Assembly: GCF_013033515.1 (NCBI RefSeq)
Contig: NZ_WQEG01000003.1
Location: 430,375-494,374 of the forward strand
DNA: 64,000 nt
Source of the DNA: Ruegeria sp. HKCCA6707
GTDB taxonomy: Bacteria > Pseudomonadota > Alphaproteobacteria > Rhodobacterales > Rhodobacteraceae
Reading direction: 5' to 3'
Part shown: positions 27,038 through 37,019 of the stretch, one piece after another
How positions within the stretch are numbered: the stretch's first letter is position 1
Layout of the letters: every line of letters starts with the position of its first letter
The notes under the pieces: generated by a model
What the model saw: the letters and a program-made list of their open reading frames with translations, nothing else
Told to the model about the DNA's origin: nothing
Database searches by the model: none
Made by a program: the position numbers and the translations under genes

Positions 27038-27478
27038 ATGCTTCGCACTGTTGTATCCGGTCTCGCTTTTGCCGCCCTGATGGGGGGCGCAGCTTTTGCC
27101 GAAACCTTCGAAGTTCAGATGCTCAACAAGGGCGCGGATGGGGAACGGATGGTCTTTGAACCTGCCTTCATCCAGGCGCAACCCGGCGACACGATCAAGT
27201 TCATCGCGGCTGATAAGGGCCACAACGCCGAAGTAAACAAAGGCATGCTTCCGGATGGCGCAGACGTCTTCAAAGGCAAAATCAACGAAGAGATAGAGGT
27301 CACGTTGAACACCGAAGGCGTCTACGGCGTGATCTGCAAACCGCACTACGCCATGGGCATGGTGATGAGCATCGCCGTTGGTGACGTCGAGGTGCCTGAC
27401 GACTTTTTCGAAGGTCGGGTTCCACCGAAAGCCAAAGAGCGCTTCGAAGCACAGCTCGCCAATCTCGCAACAAATTAA
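27038..27478 (+). CDS. Pseudoazurin (blue copper electron carrier)
   Basis: A 146-residue exported cupredoxin. A signal peptide ends near AAFA (residue 21). The four type 1 copper ligands are present: H62 in DKGHNAEV, and C100, H103 and M108 in ICKPHYAMGMV. Spacing matches pseudoazurins. It donates electrons to NirK, and possibly NorC, in the periplasm. It is first in a probable pseudoazurin-nirK-nirV operon behind the NnrR box. Confidence 0.93.
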   Translation: MLRTVVSGLAFAALMGGAAFAETFEVQMLNKGADGERMVFEPAFIQAQPGDTIKFIAADKGHNAEVNKGMLPDGADVFKGKINEEIEVTLNTEGVYGVICKPHYAMGMVMSIAVGDVEVPDDFFEGRVPPKAKERFEAQLANLATN

Positions 27479-27531
27479 CGGCTCGGCGGATCTAACGTCC
27501 GCCTTCAGAAACAACCCAAATGGAGGGACCC

Positions 27532-28749
27532 ATGACCAAATTCATCAATCCCGGCCTCATCAAGACAAGCCGCCGCAATGTCTTGCGCGGCAGTATGCTC
27601 GCCGGTGCCGCTGCCATGACGGGAGCCGGTGCAATGGCTGCACCTCGGGCACCCAAGCTGCACGGCATCAACGCCGCATCGGCCAAAATCTACAACGCTG
27701 CGGGCAAGGAAGAGGCCGCGTCAGATGCCAAACCTGCTGATTTGTCAGGCTACACCCGGGTGAAGCAAGAACTCGTACCCCCACCTTTCGCTCCGGTACA
27801 CGAGCAGGTCGCGACCGGGGGGCCTAAGATCATTGAGATCACCATGGAGACCGAAGAGCGGCTGATGGTCGTCGACGAGGACAACGGCGCAAGCATCTGG
27901 GCGCTGACCTACAACGGCTCTGTGCCGGGCCCGCTGATCATTGTTCACGAAGGTGACATGGTCGAACTCACCCTGCGCAACCCCGCGTCGAGCATGATGG
28001 AGCACAATATCGACTTCCACGCATCAACCGGCGCTTTGGGGGGCGGTGGCCTGACTCATGTCTATCCCGGCGAGGAATGCGTGCTCCGCTGGAAGGCGAC
28101 GAAACCGGGTTGCTTCACCTATCACTGCGCACCCGGTGGTGACATGATCCCCTACCACGTCACGCACGGTATGAACGGCGCGATCATGGTGCTGCCGCGC
28201 GATGGCCTGAAGGACAAAGAAGGCAATCCGCTGCGCTATGACAGCATCGCGTACTTCGGTGAGCAGGATTATTACCTGCCCAAGGACGAAAACGGCGACT
28301 ATCGCACCTATGAGGCGGCAGGCGAAGACTATGCCGACAGTCTTGAGGTGATGCGCGGTCTGATCCCGACCCATTCGGTGTTCAACGGTGCCGTGGGCGC
28401 TCTGACCGGAGAAGGCGCGATCAAAGCGAAGGTCGGCGAGACCGTGCTGATGGTTCACAACCAGGCGAACCGCGACTCCCGTCCACACCTGATCGGCGGG
28501 CACGGCAACTATGTCTGGGAAAGCTCGTTCACTGACCCGCCTTTGCAGGACATGGAAACCTGGTTCGTGCGGGGTGGCAGTGCGGTCGCGGCGATGTACA
28601 CCTTCGAACAACCGGGTGTTTATGCCTACGTGAACCACAACCTCATCGAGGGCGTGATGCTCGGGGCGACCGCTCACGTGGTGGTCGAAGGTCAGTGGGA
28701 CAATGCGCTGATGGAGCAGGTTGTCGCTCCGCGCAGTTTCGAGACCTAA
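27532..28749 (+). CDS. nirK: Copper-containing nitrite reductase NirK
   Basis: A 405-residue two-domain multicopper enzyme reducing nitrite to NO. A Tat signal (SRRNVLRGS) directs export. Type 1 copper ligands are H158, C199, H209 and M214; type 2 ligands include H163, H198 and a later His in [11 protein letters not shown]. The catalytic Asp161 is in HNIDFHAS. The Cys-to-His spacing is one residue longer ([11 protein letters not shown]) than in the classical Alcaligenes and Achromobacter enzymes, a form I recall from Rhodobacter. The start at 27532 has GGAGGG upstream; the ATG at 27520 is less likely. Confidence 0.95.
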   Translation: MTKFINPGLIKTSRRNVLRGSMLAGAAAMTGAGAMAAPRAPKLHGINAASAKIYNAAGKEEAASDAKPADLSGYTRVKQELVPPPFAPVHEQVATGGPKIIEITMETEERLMVVDEDNGASIWALTYNGSVPGPLIIVHEGDMVELTLRNPASSMMEHNIDFHASTGALGGGGLTHVYPGEECVLRWKATKPGCFTYHCAPGGDMIPYHVTHGMNGAIMVLPRDGLKDKEGNPLRYDSIAYFGEQDYYLPKDENGDYRTYEAAGEDYADSLEVMRGLIPTHSVFNGAVGALTGEGAIKAKVGETVLMVHNQANRDSRPHLIGGHGNYVWESSFTDPPLQDMETWFVRGGSAVAAMYTFEQPGVYAYVNHNLIEGVMLGATAHVVVEGQWDNALMEQVVAPRSFET

Positions 28750-28765
28750 GAGAGGAGGAGGACCG

Positions 28766-29515
28766 ATGTCGGTCGCCGCAAACTCAGAAGCAAGACTTGG
28801 TAAGACGTCCCTTCGTTTCGCCATCTTGGGTCTTGCGGCGGCAAGCATCGTCTGGGTCGCGCTCATGCAGCGCGGCCCGGATCCAGCCTTTTTGCCCGCG
28901 ATGGCCGAGCGGGCCGTCAATTTGCCGGATGGGCGTTCGGTCTACGTGCAAAAGTATGAAGTCACCGTAACCGAATGGAACAGATGCGCGGACGAAGGTG
29001 CCTGTGAGCTGACCTTGCGCGCACGACCTGACCAGGACCCTGCTACAACACCGGCAACCGGGCTGAGCTATGTGGACGTTCAGCAGTATGTCTCTTGGAT
29101 CAACAAAAGAAGCCGCCACGATTTCCGGCTGCCGACAGCTGAAGAATGGAACTCGATGGCCGCCGCGGTTCTTCCCGAGAAACCCGATCCTATCTTTACG
29201 GACCCGTCGTTAACCTGGGCATCCAGCTATCTCGTTGAAGGCCTAGCCCCACGAGCGCTCAAGCCTCAAGGCAGCTTTTCTGCATCCCCCGAAGGCGTCA
29301 TCGATCTCGACGGCAGCGTCTGGGAATGGACAACGGAATGCTACGATGGACTGGATGGTGGCACCGCTCCTGATCGTTGCCCGGCGTTCTTCGTGGGTGG
29401 AGAGCACTTGGCAGCGATGTCTTATTTGGTCAGGGATCCCGCACGTGGAGGTTGCGCTGTCGGAACGCCGCCGGCCCACCTCGGGATGCGCCTGATCAGC
29501 GACACAGCGGTTTGA
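28766..29515 (+). CDS. nirV: NirV, SUMF1/FGE-fold protein linked to nirK
   Basis: A 249-residue protein with an N-terminal membrane anchor (about residues 18-34) and a formylglycine-generating-enzyme-like domain: VQKYEVTVTEWNRCADEGAC, then FRLPTAEEWNSMAAAV, DLDGSVWEWTTECYDG and HLGMRLI. It follows nirK by 16 bases with a strong GAGGAGGAGG site. The Cys pair used by true FGE enzymes (GGSFLCHxxYC-type) is replaced by SYLVRDPARGGCAVG, so it should not make formylglycine. NirV is not essential for NirK activity where tested, and its function is unknown. Confidence 0.88.
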   Translation: MSVAANSEARLGKTSLRFAILGLAAASIVWVALMQRGPDPAFLPAMAERAVNLPDGRSVYVQKYEVTVTEWNRCADEGACELTLRARPDQDPATTPATGLSYVDVQQYVSWINKRSRHDFRLPTAEEWNSMAAAVLPEKPDPIFTDPSLTWASSYLVEGLAPRALKPQGSFSASPEGVIDLDGSVWEWTTECYDGLDGGTAPDRCPAFFVGGEHLAAMSYLVRDPARGGCAVGTPPAHLGMRLISDTAV

Positions 29516-29571
29516 GCATCTGACGCGCCCTATGCGATTGTCCTCGCCCTACTGATGGTCCGACCGCACCG

Positions 29572-32214
29572 CTACTTCAATTGCAGGATATCTGGGATGC
29601 ACTGCTTCCGCTGTGTCGGCATTTGATCCGCACCGTCCGATCGTTTGAGCCGTTTTGGCCCGTCCTTTACCTTGACGTTCGGCTTGGTCAGCGGGCCTTT
29701 TAACGTGACCGGCCACGGGCTGCGCGAAAGCGGCTCGCCGATTTTGCGCGGTTGCAGGTTCAGGTCCAGGGCCTTGTCGGCAATGTTAACACCGCCGAAG
29801 ACGACGACTTGCACCTGATCCGTTTCCAACGTGGTTTGCTTGGTCGTAATGGTGCCGTTGGAAATGCTAAGGGGGGCGCGCATACATACGATTGGCGCAA
29901 CCTTCTGCTTTTCCTTGGAGAAAACCCAGGGCAAAACGCCCAGCCCCGCCAGATCCAACAACTGGGTCTCGATTGACCCGTCGCGCATAGAAACCGTGGC
30001 ACTGCCGCTCATGGTACTGGCAAAGTGTTTGGCGGAATCGGTTCCTCCGGTCACCGAAAAATCCACATAGATTGTGCCACTTGCACCCTTTTTGAAGTTC
30101 AGGTTGTGAAGGATGTCGTCCAACTGCCAACCACCGGCCTTGCCGGATAGGGTCAGCAGATGCGCCTCATCAGAGAGATCTATCTGCCCGCTCAAATCAA
30201 ACTGGGCCCCACCATATTCAAATGCCAGCGGACCTGCGCGCAATTCCTCTTTGTTGAGTGTCAGTTCACTCTGCAAGCTGCTGATACCTTTGGCGCCTTC
30301 GATATGCCGAAGGTCAATATCAACATCCATATCAATACCCGACAGAAGAATGGAACGTCCGATGGGTTTCAGCGTCACATCCCTCAATGCGCCGGGTTCA
30401 TCTGCTTCGCCACTGGCGTCTTCGACATCCTCCGCTGAGCCGCCGAGTTTTCTCAGTTGCGCCGCGGCCTGAACGATGTCACGAAGTTGATCGATCTTAA
30501 TCAGGTCACTTTCAATAGTGCCCCGCAGCACTGGATCGCTTGTCGCATCATCAAGATCGGCCTCTATGCGCAGTACGGACTCGGCGAGTTCGACACTGGC
30601 GTTTGCGTTCCAATCGGTGCCTTCGCTCACCAAATCGATCCCAAAGCGCGCCCGCCCCGTTTCAACCGGGTCCAGCGACAATGCGGCCAACAGGTCTGCA
30701 CCGGACGGAACGTCGACATCGATTGCCAGATCCAGGTTTTCGAATTTGAGGACATTCTTGACCGTGCCGTGCACCTCAAGGGACCAGACATCCGTTTCGC
30801 TCGTCTTGCCATCAAGGTTGGTCAGCGAAAGTTGATTGATGTTCCCGTTCAAATGAAAGTCACCCGAAAACCGACCCAGCTGATCGTCTGGCCCGATGAG
30901 TTCGGGCGAAATCAAGCTGCTCGCGGGAATATCCATCTGGCCTTCGGCTGATACGCCTTGCAATTGCAGCGCGTTATCAACTGATCCATTCAGAATGATA
31001 AATGGATCAGCCGGGTTCCCGATGCGCAGGTTTATGTTTCCGACCCGCAAATTACCGTCGGCCGTTCTGAAAAGTTCCGAAAATTTGATCGGCGGCGGCC
31101 CTTCACCAGCGGTTTCCAAGGTAAAACCGTTGGTTTTGATAACCATTTGCCGCTGAGGCACCTGCCCCGGCACGCTGTCCATGACCATGTCAACCGCAAT
31201 TAGCTTGAGATCATAGCGAGATGCCGCAGGGGCCGGTTCCGCATCTTCGGGGTAAAGCCGAATGCGGGTCGTCAGCGACACATCTGCGGGGTTCCCCAAC
31301 TCTCCGATTTGGCCCGTCAGCGAAAGGCTTTGCCCGCCGTCCAATTCAGCCCACACGCTCAGATCATCAATCCGGGCGACGCCATCAGCCAATTTGAAGG
31401 TTGCCGCGACACTACCCGCCCCTTCCAACACACGGTTAAGTTTCAGTGCGTCCAGTAGCTGTCCGAGTTCTGCAACCTCCACAGTCGCCTTGACCTGTAA
31501 CCCGTTCTCTTGGGGGATCTGTTCAGCCGCAATCGATATCTGCTCGAAATCCATTGCCATCTGAAACGGGTTTTTTGCAGGGAATGTCCCATTCAGGTCA
31601 AATGTTTCACCGTTTAACGATCCTGTCCCAACCGCCGATGCCGTCTTCGTTCCCTCGTCACGCGCCAGCACCAGGTCCTCGAGTTGCAGATCCAGATCAA
31701 GTCCGTTCAGGTCGTTCTGGTAACGAACAGTGACGTCCGTCAGGTCAATTCGACGATCCGCCAAAATTCCACCGACAGAAGGGTCCTGAGAATTCCCAGA
31801 CCTTTGGGTTTCCGCCATGGAAAGCGACTGCCAGTTCGCGTTTCCGTCTTTGTCGGTGATCAGATTCAGGTGAACACCCGATATGGAAAGGTTGCTGAGC
31901 GACAGCTTGCTGTTCCAAATATCGCGGGCCGAGATTTGGAACTCAATCGCGTCGATGGCTGCCAGATTCGCGTCTACCCCAGACGATCCGGGAAGCACCA
32001 GCCCCGCTGCCGAGACCTGCAGTTGCCGACCAAAGCCCAAACGCACTTCGTCCTCAATCAAAACGTCCTGACCAAGTTTCTTGGAGATCAGGTTTTCAAC
32101 GAAACCGGTCCTAAGCGAAGAAAACAACGCCGAGGACAGGAACAGCCAAGCCGCCAAAACAGCAACAAACGCGATCGCGCAGCAAATCAAAATGCCGTTG
32201 AATATCAAACGCAC
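29572..32214 (-). CDS. AsmA-family envelope protein
   Basis: An 880-residue protein with one N-terminal helix (about residues 5-30), then FVENLISKKLGQDVLIEDEV, the usual AsmA N-terminal pattern, and a long beta-rich periplasmic body. The C-terminal block (WQLDDILHNLNFKKGASGTI, then FSVTGGTDSAKHFASTMSG, later GGVNIADKALDLNLQP) is the AsmA_2-like domain. Members are thought to form lipid-transport bridges between membranes. It faces nirV convergently and has no operon partner. Confidence 0.88.
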   Translation of the reverse strand: MRLIFNGILICCAIAFVAVLAAWLFLSSALFSSLRTGFVENLISKKLGQDVLIEDEVRLGFGRQLQVSAAGLVLPGSSGVDANLAAIDAIEFQISARDIWNSKLSLSNLSISGVHLNLITDKDGNANWQSLSMAETQRSGNSQDPSVGGILADRRIDLTDVTVRYQNDLNGLDLDLQLEDLVLARDEGTKTASAVGTGSLNGETFDLNGTFPAKNPFQMAMDFEQISIAAEQIPQENGLQVKATVEVAELGQLLDALKLNRVLEGAGSVAATFKLADGVARIDDLSVWAELDGGQSLSLTGQIGELGNPADVSLTTRIRLYPEDAEPAPAASRYDLKLIAVDMVMDSVPGQVPQRQMVIKTNGFTLETAGEGPPPIKFSELFRTADGNLRVGNINLRIGNPADPFIILNGSVDNALQLQGVSAEGQMDIPASSLISPELIGPDDQLGRFSGDFHLNGNINQLSLTNLDGKTSETDVWSLEVHGTVKNVLKFENLDLAIDVDVPSGADLLAALSLDPVETGRARFGIDLVSEGTDWNANASVELAESVLRIEADLDDATSDPVLRGTIESDLIKIDQLRDIVQAAAQLRKLGGSAEDVEDASGEADEPGALRDVTLKPIGRSILLSGIDMDVDIDLRHIEGAKGISSLQSELTLNKEELRAGPLAFEYGGAQFDLSGQIDLSDEAHLLTLSGKAGGWQLDDILHNLNFKKGASGTIYVDFSVTGGTDSAKHFASTMSGSATVSMRDGSIETQLLDLAGLGVLPWVFSKEKQKVAPIVCMRAPLSISNGTITTKQTTLETDQVQVVVFGGVNIADKALDLNLQPRKIGEPLSRSPWPVTLKGPLTKPNVKVKDGPKRLKRSDGADQMPTQRKQCIPDILQLK

Positions 32215-32565
32215 GTTCTACTCCTTTGGTTTCGAAGCACTGTGTGGCCAGGCCAATTCCACGTGCGACACTTCAATACGCGGCTCTGCTGATGCTCTGA
32301 GCACTGCGCGCGCCTGAAGGTTAAGCTGCCAATTTCCAGTGACTTGATCAAACAGGAAACAACTTCAGTCCGCATAAACACCTGCGATGTCGTCATGCCG
32401 GGCAGCCTCGCACCAAATATCGGTAACACCTGCCCTATCGGGACATTTCGATAACGAAAAGTCATTCTATGCACGATCTTTCTAACGGTTCTGGCAGGCA
32501 GCAAGTGCCGGTTTCTCATACCATAAAATTAATGATATATGATAATTCAAATATATGAGGGACCA
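32215..32565. other. Gene-free stretch between asmA-like gene and K+ channel
   Basis: Nothing recognisable apart from expected divergent promoters. AT-rich near 32520-32560, just before the channel gene. Confidence 0.4.
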
Positions 32566-32880
32566 ATGAACTCACTGACAAGAATTACACGGGGAATAGG
32601 TGCCGCCTTGCGGGACGGCCGGGTCAAAAGCCTGCTTGCTTTCACACTTGGAATGGTCCTCTGGGCATCTGTTTTCTATCACTATGTTGAAGGCTGGAGT
32701 TGGTTAGATTCCATCTACTTTTCTGTCGTGACAATCTCGACCGTAGGTTTCGGTGATTTTTCCCCTCAGACTGCGGCGGGGAAGATCTTTACGATGGTCT
32801 ACATCATCGTAGGACTGGGCATCTTTGTGGCCGCGGCGACCACAATCGCAAACACAATCCTATCTCAGGACGACGAATAG
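32566..32880 (+). CDS. Two-TM potassium channel
   Basis: A 104-residue minimal ion channel with helix 1 (SLLAFTLGMVLWASVFYHYV), a pore loop with selectivity filter TISTVGFGD and helix 2 (FTMVYIIVGLGIFVAAATTI). The protein ends a few residues later, so there is no RCK/TrkA regulatory domain. The start ATG 32566 follows GAGGGA; an in-frame ATG at 32539 is weaker. It likely forms a tetrameric K+ pore. Confidence 0.88.
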   Translation: MNSLTRITRGIGAALRDGRVKSLLAFTLGMVLWASVFYHYVEGWSWLDSIYFSVVTISTVGFGDFSPQTAAGKIFTMVYIIVGLGIFVAAATTIANTILSQDDE

Positions 32881-33067
32881 TCACCGACAAAAACGCCAAA
32901 AAACTCAAGTGCTGCAAGATCGCCTGACGGTCGGGTTCTAGATGATTAGGCAGATCTCCATCCAAGGCGACGCAAGGGCCCTAACGACGACCAAAGCCCG
33001 GATTTCACAAAAGATATTCATATTGGGTTTTTTGAGTGTATTGTTGCCAAAGTAACGGAGGGATGGA

Positions 33068-34147
33068 ATGGAAAAGACACAGGACGCCAAGATCGTCGAC
33101 CTTGCGATACGTTTGCTCTTTCTCGGGGTATTTCTTTACAGCGCGTTGGTAATGGTCGCCCCGTTGGCGAGCGTGGTGATTTGGGCCACAATCCTTTGTG
33201 TAGCGCTTTACCCGGTATTCGATTGGCTGCAGTCCAAGCTGGGCGGACGAAAGTCGCTGGCCGCAACGATACTGGTTTTGCTGGGTCTTGTGCTGACCTT
33301 GGGGCCGGTTGCCACTGCGGTGTCGGGGGCTGCTGAACTTGGGTCCGAGTTTGCCGAACAGGCTGACAGCGGCGAATTGAAAATTCCACCTGCCCCGGAC
33401 AGCATCAAGGACTTGCCCCTGATCGGAGAAAGAATTGCAGAAGTCTGGGGGTTGTTTGAACGGAATCTGGATGGTGCGCTCGCAAAATACGGGGCGCAGA
33501 TTCTTGAGATCACCAAGTCGCTGTTCGGAAAGGTACTGGGCATCGGAATCGGACTGTTGGGCCTTGCCCTTTCGGTGTTGATCATGGGTGGCATGTTCAG
33601 CCCCGGCCCGAATTTGGTTCAAGGCCTTCAACGCTTTGCCAACCGGGTATTCGCGCCGCGAGGTGGCGAGTTCGTGACGCTGGCGGGTGCGACGATCCGG
33701 AATGTGACCAAGGGTGTCATCGGTGTTGCTGCCATTCAGGCCGTGGTTGTCTGGATTTTGCTGTCGCTGTTCGGGATTTCATCCGCTGCGACTCTGGCGT
33801 TTATCTGCCTGATCCTCTCGATCATCCAGATCGGGCCGGGATTGGTTCTTTTGCCAGTTATCATCTACGCGTGGAGTTCTATGTCAGGCGGCGCGGCTTT
33901 GGCGTTCACCATTCTCGCCATTCCCACAACGATAATGGACAGCTTCCTGCGGCCCGTCTTCATCTCAAAGGGCCTAGAAACGCCTATGCTGGTGATCCTG
34001 ATCGGTGTTCTCGGCGGTATGATGGCTTATGGACTGATCGGCATTTTCATGGGACCGGTTCTGTTTGCCGTTTTTTACGAGCTGTTCAAGGTTTGGATCG
34101 ATGCCACGCCGGACGGTCATGACGCTGCGGACGGAGCGGCGCAATGA
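33068..34147 (+). CDS. AI-2E family (PerM-like) transporter
   Basis: A 359-residue membrane protein. N-terminal helices (LLFLGVFLYSALVMVAPLA, VIWATILCVALYPVFDWL), a soluble middle and the conserved C-terminal half (NVTKGVIGVAAIQAVVVW, FLRPVFISKGLETPMLVILIGVLGGMMAYG) mark the AI-2E/PerM family. Substrates differ widely within the family. It starts a three-gene operon and its end overlaps the next gene by four bases (ATGA). Confidence 0.9.
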   Translation: MEKTQDAKIVDLAIRLLFLGVFLYSALVMVAPLASVVIWATILCVALYPVFDWLQSKLGGRKSLAATILVLLGLVLTLGPVATAVSGAAELGSEFAEQADSGELKIPPAPDSIKDLPLIGERIAEVWGLFERNLDGALAKYGAQILEITKSLFGKVLGIGIGLLGLALSVLIMGGMFSPGPNLVQGLQRFANRVFAPRGGEFVTLAGATIRNVTKGVIGVAAIQAVVVWILLSLFGISSAATLAFICLILSIIQIGPGLVLLPVIIYAWSSMSGGAALAFTILAIPTTIMDSFLRPVFISKGLETPMLVILIGVLGGMMAYGLIGIFMGPVLFAVFYELFKVWIDATPDGHDAADGAAQ

Positions 34148-35208
34148 GGAAGACGATATGGACGACCCTAGCCGTCATAATGATTCTTCTCGTCTGGTAT
34201 CTGGTTGCTGATCGAAAAACGCCATTTACCGGAAATGCCAGGGTCAAGGCCGTGGCAACCCAGATCGTCCCGCAAGTCACCGGAACTGTGATCGAGGTTT
34301 TGGTCGAAAATGGTCAGGTCGTCTCGGCCGGTGATCTTCTGGTTCGTATCGACCCAAGACCGTACGAAATTGATCGCGACAAAGCCGAAGCTGACCTGGA
34401 AGCAGCAACCCAAGAGGTTGGCGCCTCGTCGGCAGAAGTAAGCGCCGCTCAGGCCAAACTGGCAAGGGCGCAGAGTGATCTGGACACCATGCGCATCCAA
34501 ACAGAACGCGTTTTTGCACTTGAAAAGAAAGGATTGATTGCCGTCTCAAAAGCAGACGATGCGCGAGGTCAACTGGCCGAATCCGAGGCGAATTTTGAAA
34601 ACGCCGTAGCAGATCTGGAAAAGGCCAAGCAGCGGTTGGGTGACGAAGGAATTGAAAACCCCAAGATTCAGCGCGCGTTGGCCGCGTTGGCGGATGCAGA
34701 GCTTAACCTTGAATGGACAGAACTGCGCGCCCCGGCGACAGGCGTGATCTCTAACCTGCTGATAGCACCCGGAACCTATGCCCGGTCCGGGCAGGACCTG
34801 CTGACCTTCCTGGATGCGACGGATATCTGGATCGAGGCGTATTTCACCGAAAACAACCTGGGCCGGGCGTCGGTTGGATCTCCCGTGGATGTGGTGCTGG
34901 ACATGCATCCCGGCAAAATTGTCCCAGGCGTCATCGAAAGCTTCAGCGCAGCCGTTTCCCTAAGCGGTGGCGACACACCCGGACAGTTGGCCAGCCCACC
35001 AAGCACCAAGGGGTTTCTTCGCGAACCCGAGCGCTTTCCGGTACGTATCGTGCTGCCGGGCTACGAGGCCGGAAGCGCTGAGGATGACCTGCGCTTTCAG
35101 CTCAACGGGCAAGCCGACGTGATCATGTACCTTAGCGACAGCTCTCTGCTGAACGCGGTGGGCCGCGCCTACATTCGCGTGGTTTCGATCCTGTCCTATG
35201 CGTACTGA
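34144..35208 (+). CDS. HlyD/EmrA-family membrane fusion protein
   Basis: A 354-residue periplasmic adaptor anchored by one N-terminal helix (TLAVIMILLVWYLVAD). The biotinyl-lipoyl-like hairpin (VPQVTGTVIEVLVENGQVVSAGDLLVRID) flanks a coiled-coil of Ala-rich heptads (residues about 80-170). The second half is WTELRAPATGVISNLL followed by a beta-barrel domain. It overlaps both neighbours, so the three genes form one exporter unit. The substrate is likely a small hydrophobic or aromatic compound, by analogy with AaeA-type systems. Confidence 0.9.
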   Translation: MRKTIWTTLAVIMILLVWYLVADRKTPFTGNARVKAVATQIVPQVTGTVIEVLVENGQVVSAGDLLVRIDPRPYEIDRDKAEADLEAATQEVGASSAEVSAAQAKLARAQSDLDTMRIQTERVFALEKKGLIAVSKADDARGQLAESEANFENAVADLEKAKQRLGDEGIENPKIQRALAALADAELNLEWTELRAPATGVISNLLIAPGTYARSGQDLLTFLDATDIWIEAYFTENNLGRASVGSPVDVVLDMHPGKIVPGVIESFSAAVSLSGGDTPGQLASPPSTKGFLREPERFPVRIVLPGYEAGSAEDDLRFQLNGQADVIMYLSDSSLLNAVGRAYIRVVSILSYAY

Positions 35209-36214
35209 AGATCGGCGCGCAGTACACAGACTAGCGCTAGGTGTAACCAGCGTCTTCGCACTGGGCCTGTTTCTGGGGTGGCCTTTGTCCATTGTCGGGG
35301 CCGTGTTCACGGCCCTGTTTCTTCAGGCCCCAGCCGCACTGCCATTGGCTGCCTTCGCGAAGTTGTTTGTGTTCTCAATTGGGTTGATGTTCATTTCTTT
35401 CCTACTGTCATCGACCTTCGCGCCTTATCCGCTGGTTTTCCTCATTCTGGTGGCCATGGGGATTATCTTGTCGTTCATTTGGTCGATTTCCGGCGCAGGT
35501 GTTTTACCGGGGGTCATCGCTCTGATGGGGGCATTGATGATCCCCAACCTTGCGCTTCAATCGCAAGATCTGGCCTTGGTGCTTGTATTCTGGATCCCAC
35601 TGAACCTGCTGTTTGCAGGCTTTGTTTCGACACTGATGTTTGTGGTGATACCAGCCGCACCTCAGACAGCGACCGAGAAAAAAGCTGCGTCCCCACCAGA
35701 CTTTGATCCGTATCGCCGGATCGTCAGAATGTCGCTTGTCACGGTTCCATTTGCTTTGGTATTTTTTGTGTCCGGCGCGTCGGCGTTGCTGGTTCTGTTC
35801 TTTGTTGCGCTTCTCAGCCAGCAGTTGGCGGCGATGCCTGCGGCGGGCAAAACCGTGGCAAAGGCAATGCTAACGGCAAACCTGCTTGGTGCGGCAGTAT
35901 CCATCCTTTGTTACGAAATCAACGTCATCGCCCCTATTATTCTGACACCCGTTCTGCTTTGCTTTTTCGTCTGTATAACGCTTGGGGCGCTCGGAAAATC
36001 TCAAGCTTCGCTCGCCGCGGCGGCCGGCTCGGCCCTGACAACGGTGCTGATCGTCTATGGTGGATCGATTTCTCCGTTTTCGGATGAGGCCGACGTCAAA
36101 AGCATCACGCGCGTTCTGCAAGTCGCCAGTGCCGCGATCTTCGTGATCGTTGCCTATGTCGTGGTGGATGAGTTCTGGCCGGAAAAGAAACGGCAGACTT
36201 CGGCAAGCACCTGA
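35198..36214 (+). CDS. DUF2955/FUSC-like inner-membrane efflux protein
   Basis: A 338-residue protein with about ten helices in two similar halves, separated by a charged middle (ATEKKAASPPDFDPYRRI). This matches DUF2955 proteins, relatives of FUSC/AaeB aromatic-acid exporters. It overlaps the HlyD gene by 11 bases. A role as the inner-membrane pump of the AI-2E/HlyD/DUF2955 set is inferred from gene context. The IS6 remnant begins four bases after the stop codon, so the native 3' region has been displaced. Confidence 0.82.
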   Translation: MRTEDRRAVHRLALGVTSVFALGLFLGWPLSIVGAVFTALFLQAPAALPLAAFAKLFVFSIGLMFISFLLSSTFAPYPLVFLILVAMGIILSFIWSISGAGVLPGVIALMGALMIPNLALQSQDLALVLVFWIPLNLLFAGFVSTLMFVVIPAAPQTATEKKAASPPDFDPYRRIVRMSLVTVPFALVFFVSGASALLVLFFVALLSQQLAAMPAAGKTVAKAMLTANLLGAAVSILCYEINVIAPIILTPVLLCFFVCITLGALGKSQASLAAAAGSALTTVLIVYGGSISPFSDEADVKSITRVLQVASAAIFVIVAYVVVDEFWPEKKRQTSAST

Positions 36215-36217
36215 CAG

Positions 36218-37019
36218 GGTGCTGTCAGACGAATTCGAACCAGTCTCAGTGTACCGTAGAAACCGCGAACCTATCCGGACCAAAGTTGACGCCACTCGGC
36301 AAGAGCAGCGCTGCGTCTCTGCTTGAAGGCGTCTCGGTTAGCGATCCTTCCCGGTTGAACTGGTTGTAGACCGAGGAATGAACGGATGCGAATTTCTGTA
36401 AACTTCGCATGCGCCTGAAACGCTGCATCGCGCGTTCGCGTCGTCGAAACGGGAGGTGCGAATTCTCAACGCGGTTGGTAAGCCACCTGCCCGTCTGTTG
36501 TTTTGCAAGCGCGCCCATTTCTCTGAGCGCAGCCTCATAGGAAGCGAAGCTATCTGTGACGACCTCCTCGGCGCAACCGTGCCGCGTCATCAATTTCTTG
36601 AGGAATTTCACTGCCGCAGCTTTGTTTCGGCGTTTGGTGACAACGGCTTCCAGTTCCTCGCCTTCCTGATCAACAGCCCGCCAAAGATAATGCCGCTTGC
36701 CATTCAGCTTCACGAAAACCTCGTCCACGTGCCACTTCCATTTCGAGAATGCGCGCACGCTTCCGTCTGATTTCAGCAACAAACATCGGCCCTAACCTGT
36801 TCCACCAAATTTGGACAGTTTCGTGGCTCGCGCCGATGCCTCGCTCGTGCAACAGATCTTCGACATCCGAAGCGACAGCGGGAAGCGGAGGTGCAACATC
36901 ACCGCAAGGCGGATGATCTCGGGGCTGGTTTTGAAATACTTGAATGGCGATTGTTTAATCATACGCGAAGGCTACGAGAGCACCCTGCCCCGCTCAAGCA
37001 AAGTTCTGCTGACAAGACC
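36218..37019 (-). mobile_element. IS6-family insertion sequence, decayed
   Basis: Imperfect terminal inverted repeats GGTGCTGTCAGACGAA (36218-36233) and, inverted, GGTCTTGTCAGCAGAA (37004-37019) match at 12 of 16 bases and bound an 802-bp element of normal IS6 size. The flanking 8-mers differ, so there is no target duplication; the element is old or has recombined. Confidence 0.75.
36271..36962 (-). pseudogene. IS6-family transposase with three frameshifts
   Basis: It reads MIKQSPFKYFKTSPEIIRL then RFPLSLR, then shifts frame to DVEDLLHERGIGASHETV and WWNRLGP. It shifts again to RAFSKWKWHVDEVFVKLNG (first catalytic Asp) and continues through EEVVTDSFASYEAAL and LTNRVENSHLPFRRRER (Asp and Glu). 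It shifts once more to RDAFKQRRSAALAEWRQLW and a stop at 36271. The DDE residues survive, but the product cannot be made in one piece. Confidence 0.8.

Noticed and set aside
26876..27514. N-terminal extension of the CRP/FNR regulator
   Set aside because: The open frame runs antisense through pseudoazurin and the NnrR box; the regulator domain starts at 26875.
28024..28920. 298-codon minus-strand ORF
   Set aside because: Antisense to nirK and nirV; no recognisable domain.
28766..29515. Formylglycine-generating enzyme for the sulfatase
   Set aside because: The catalytic Cys pair is missing and the position after nirK fits NirV.
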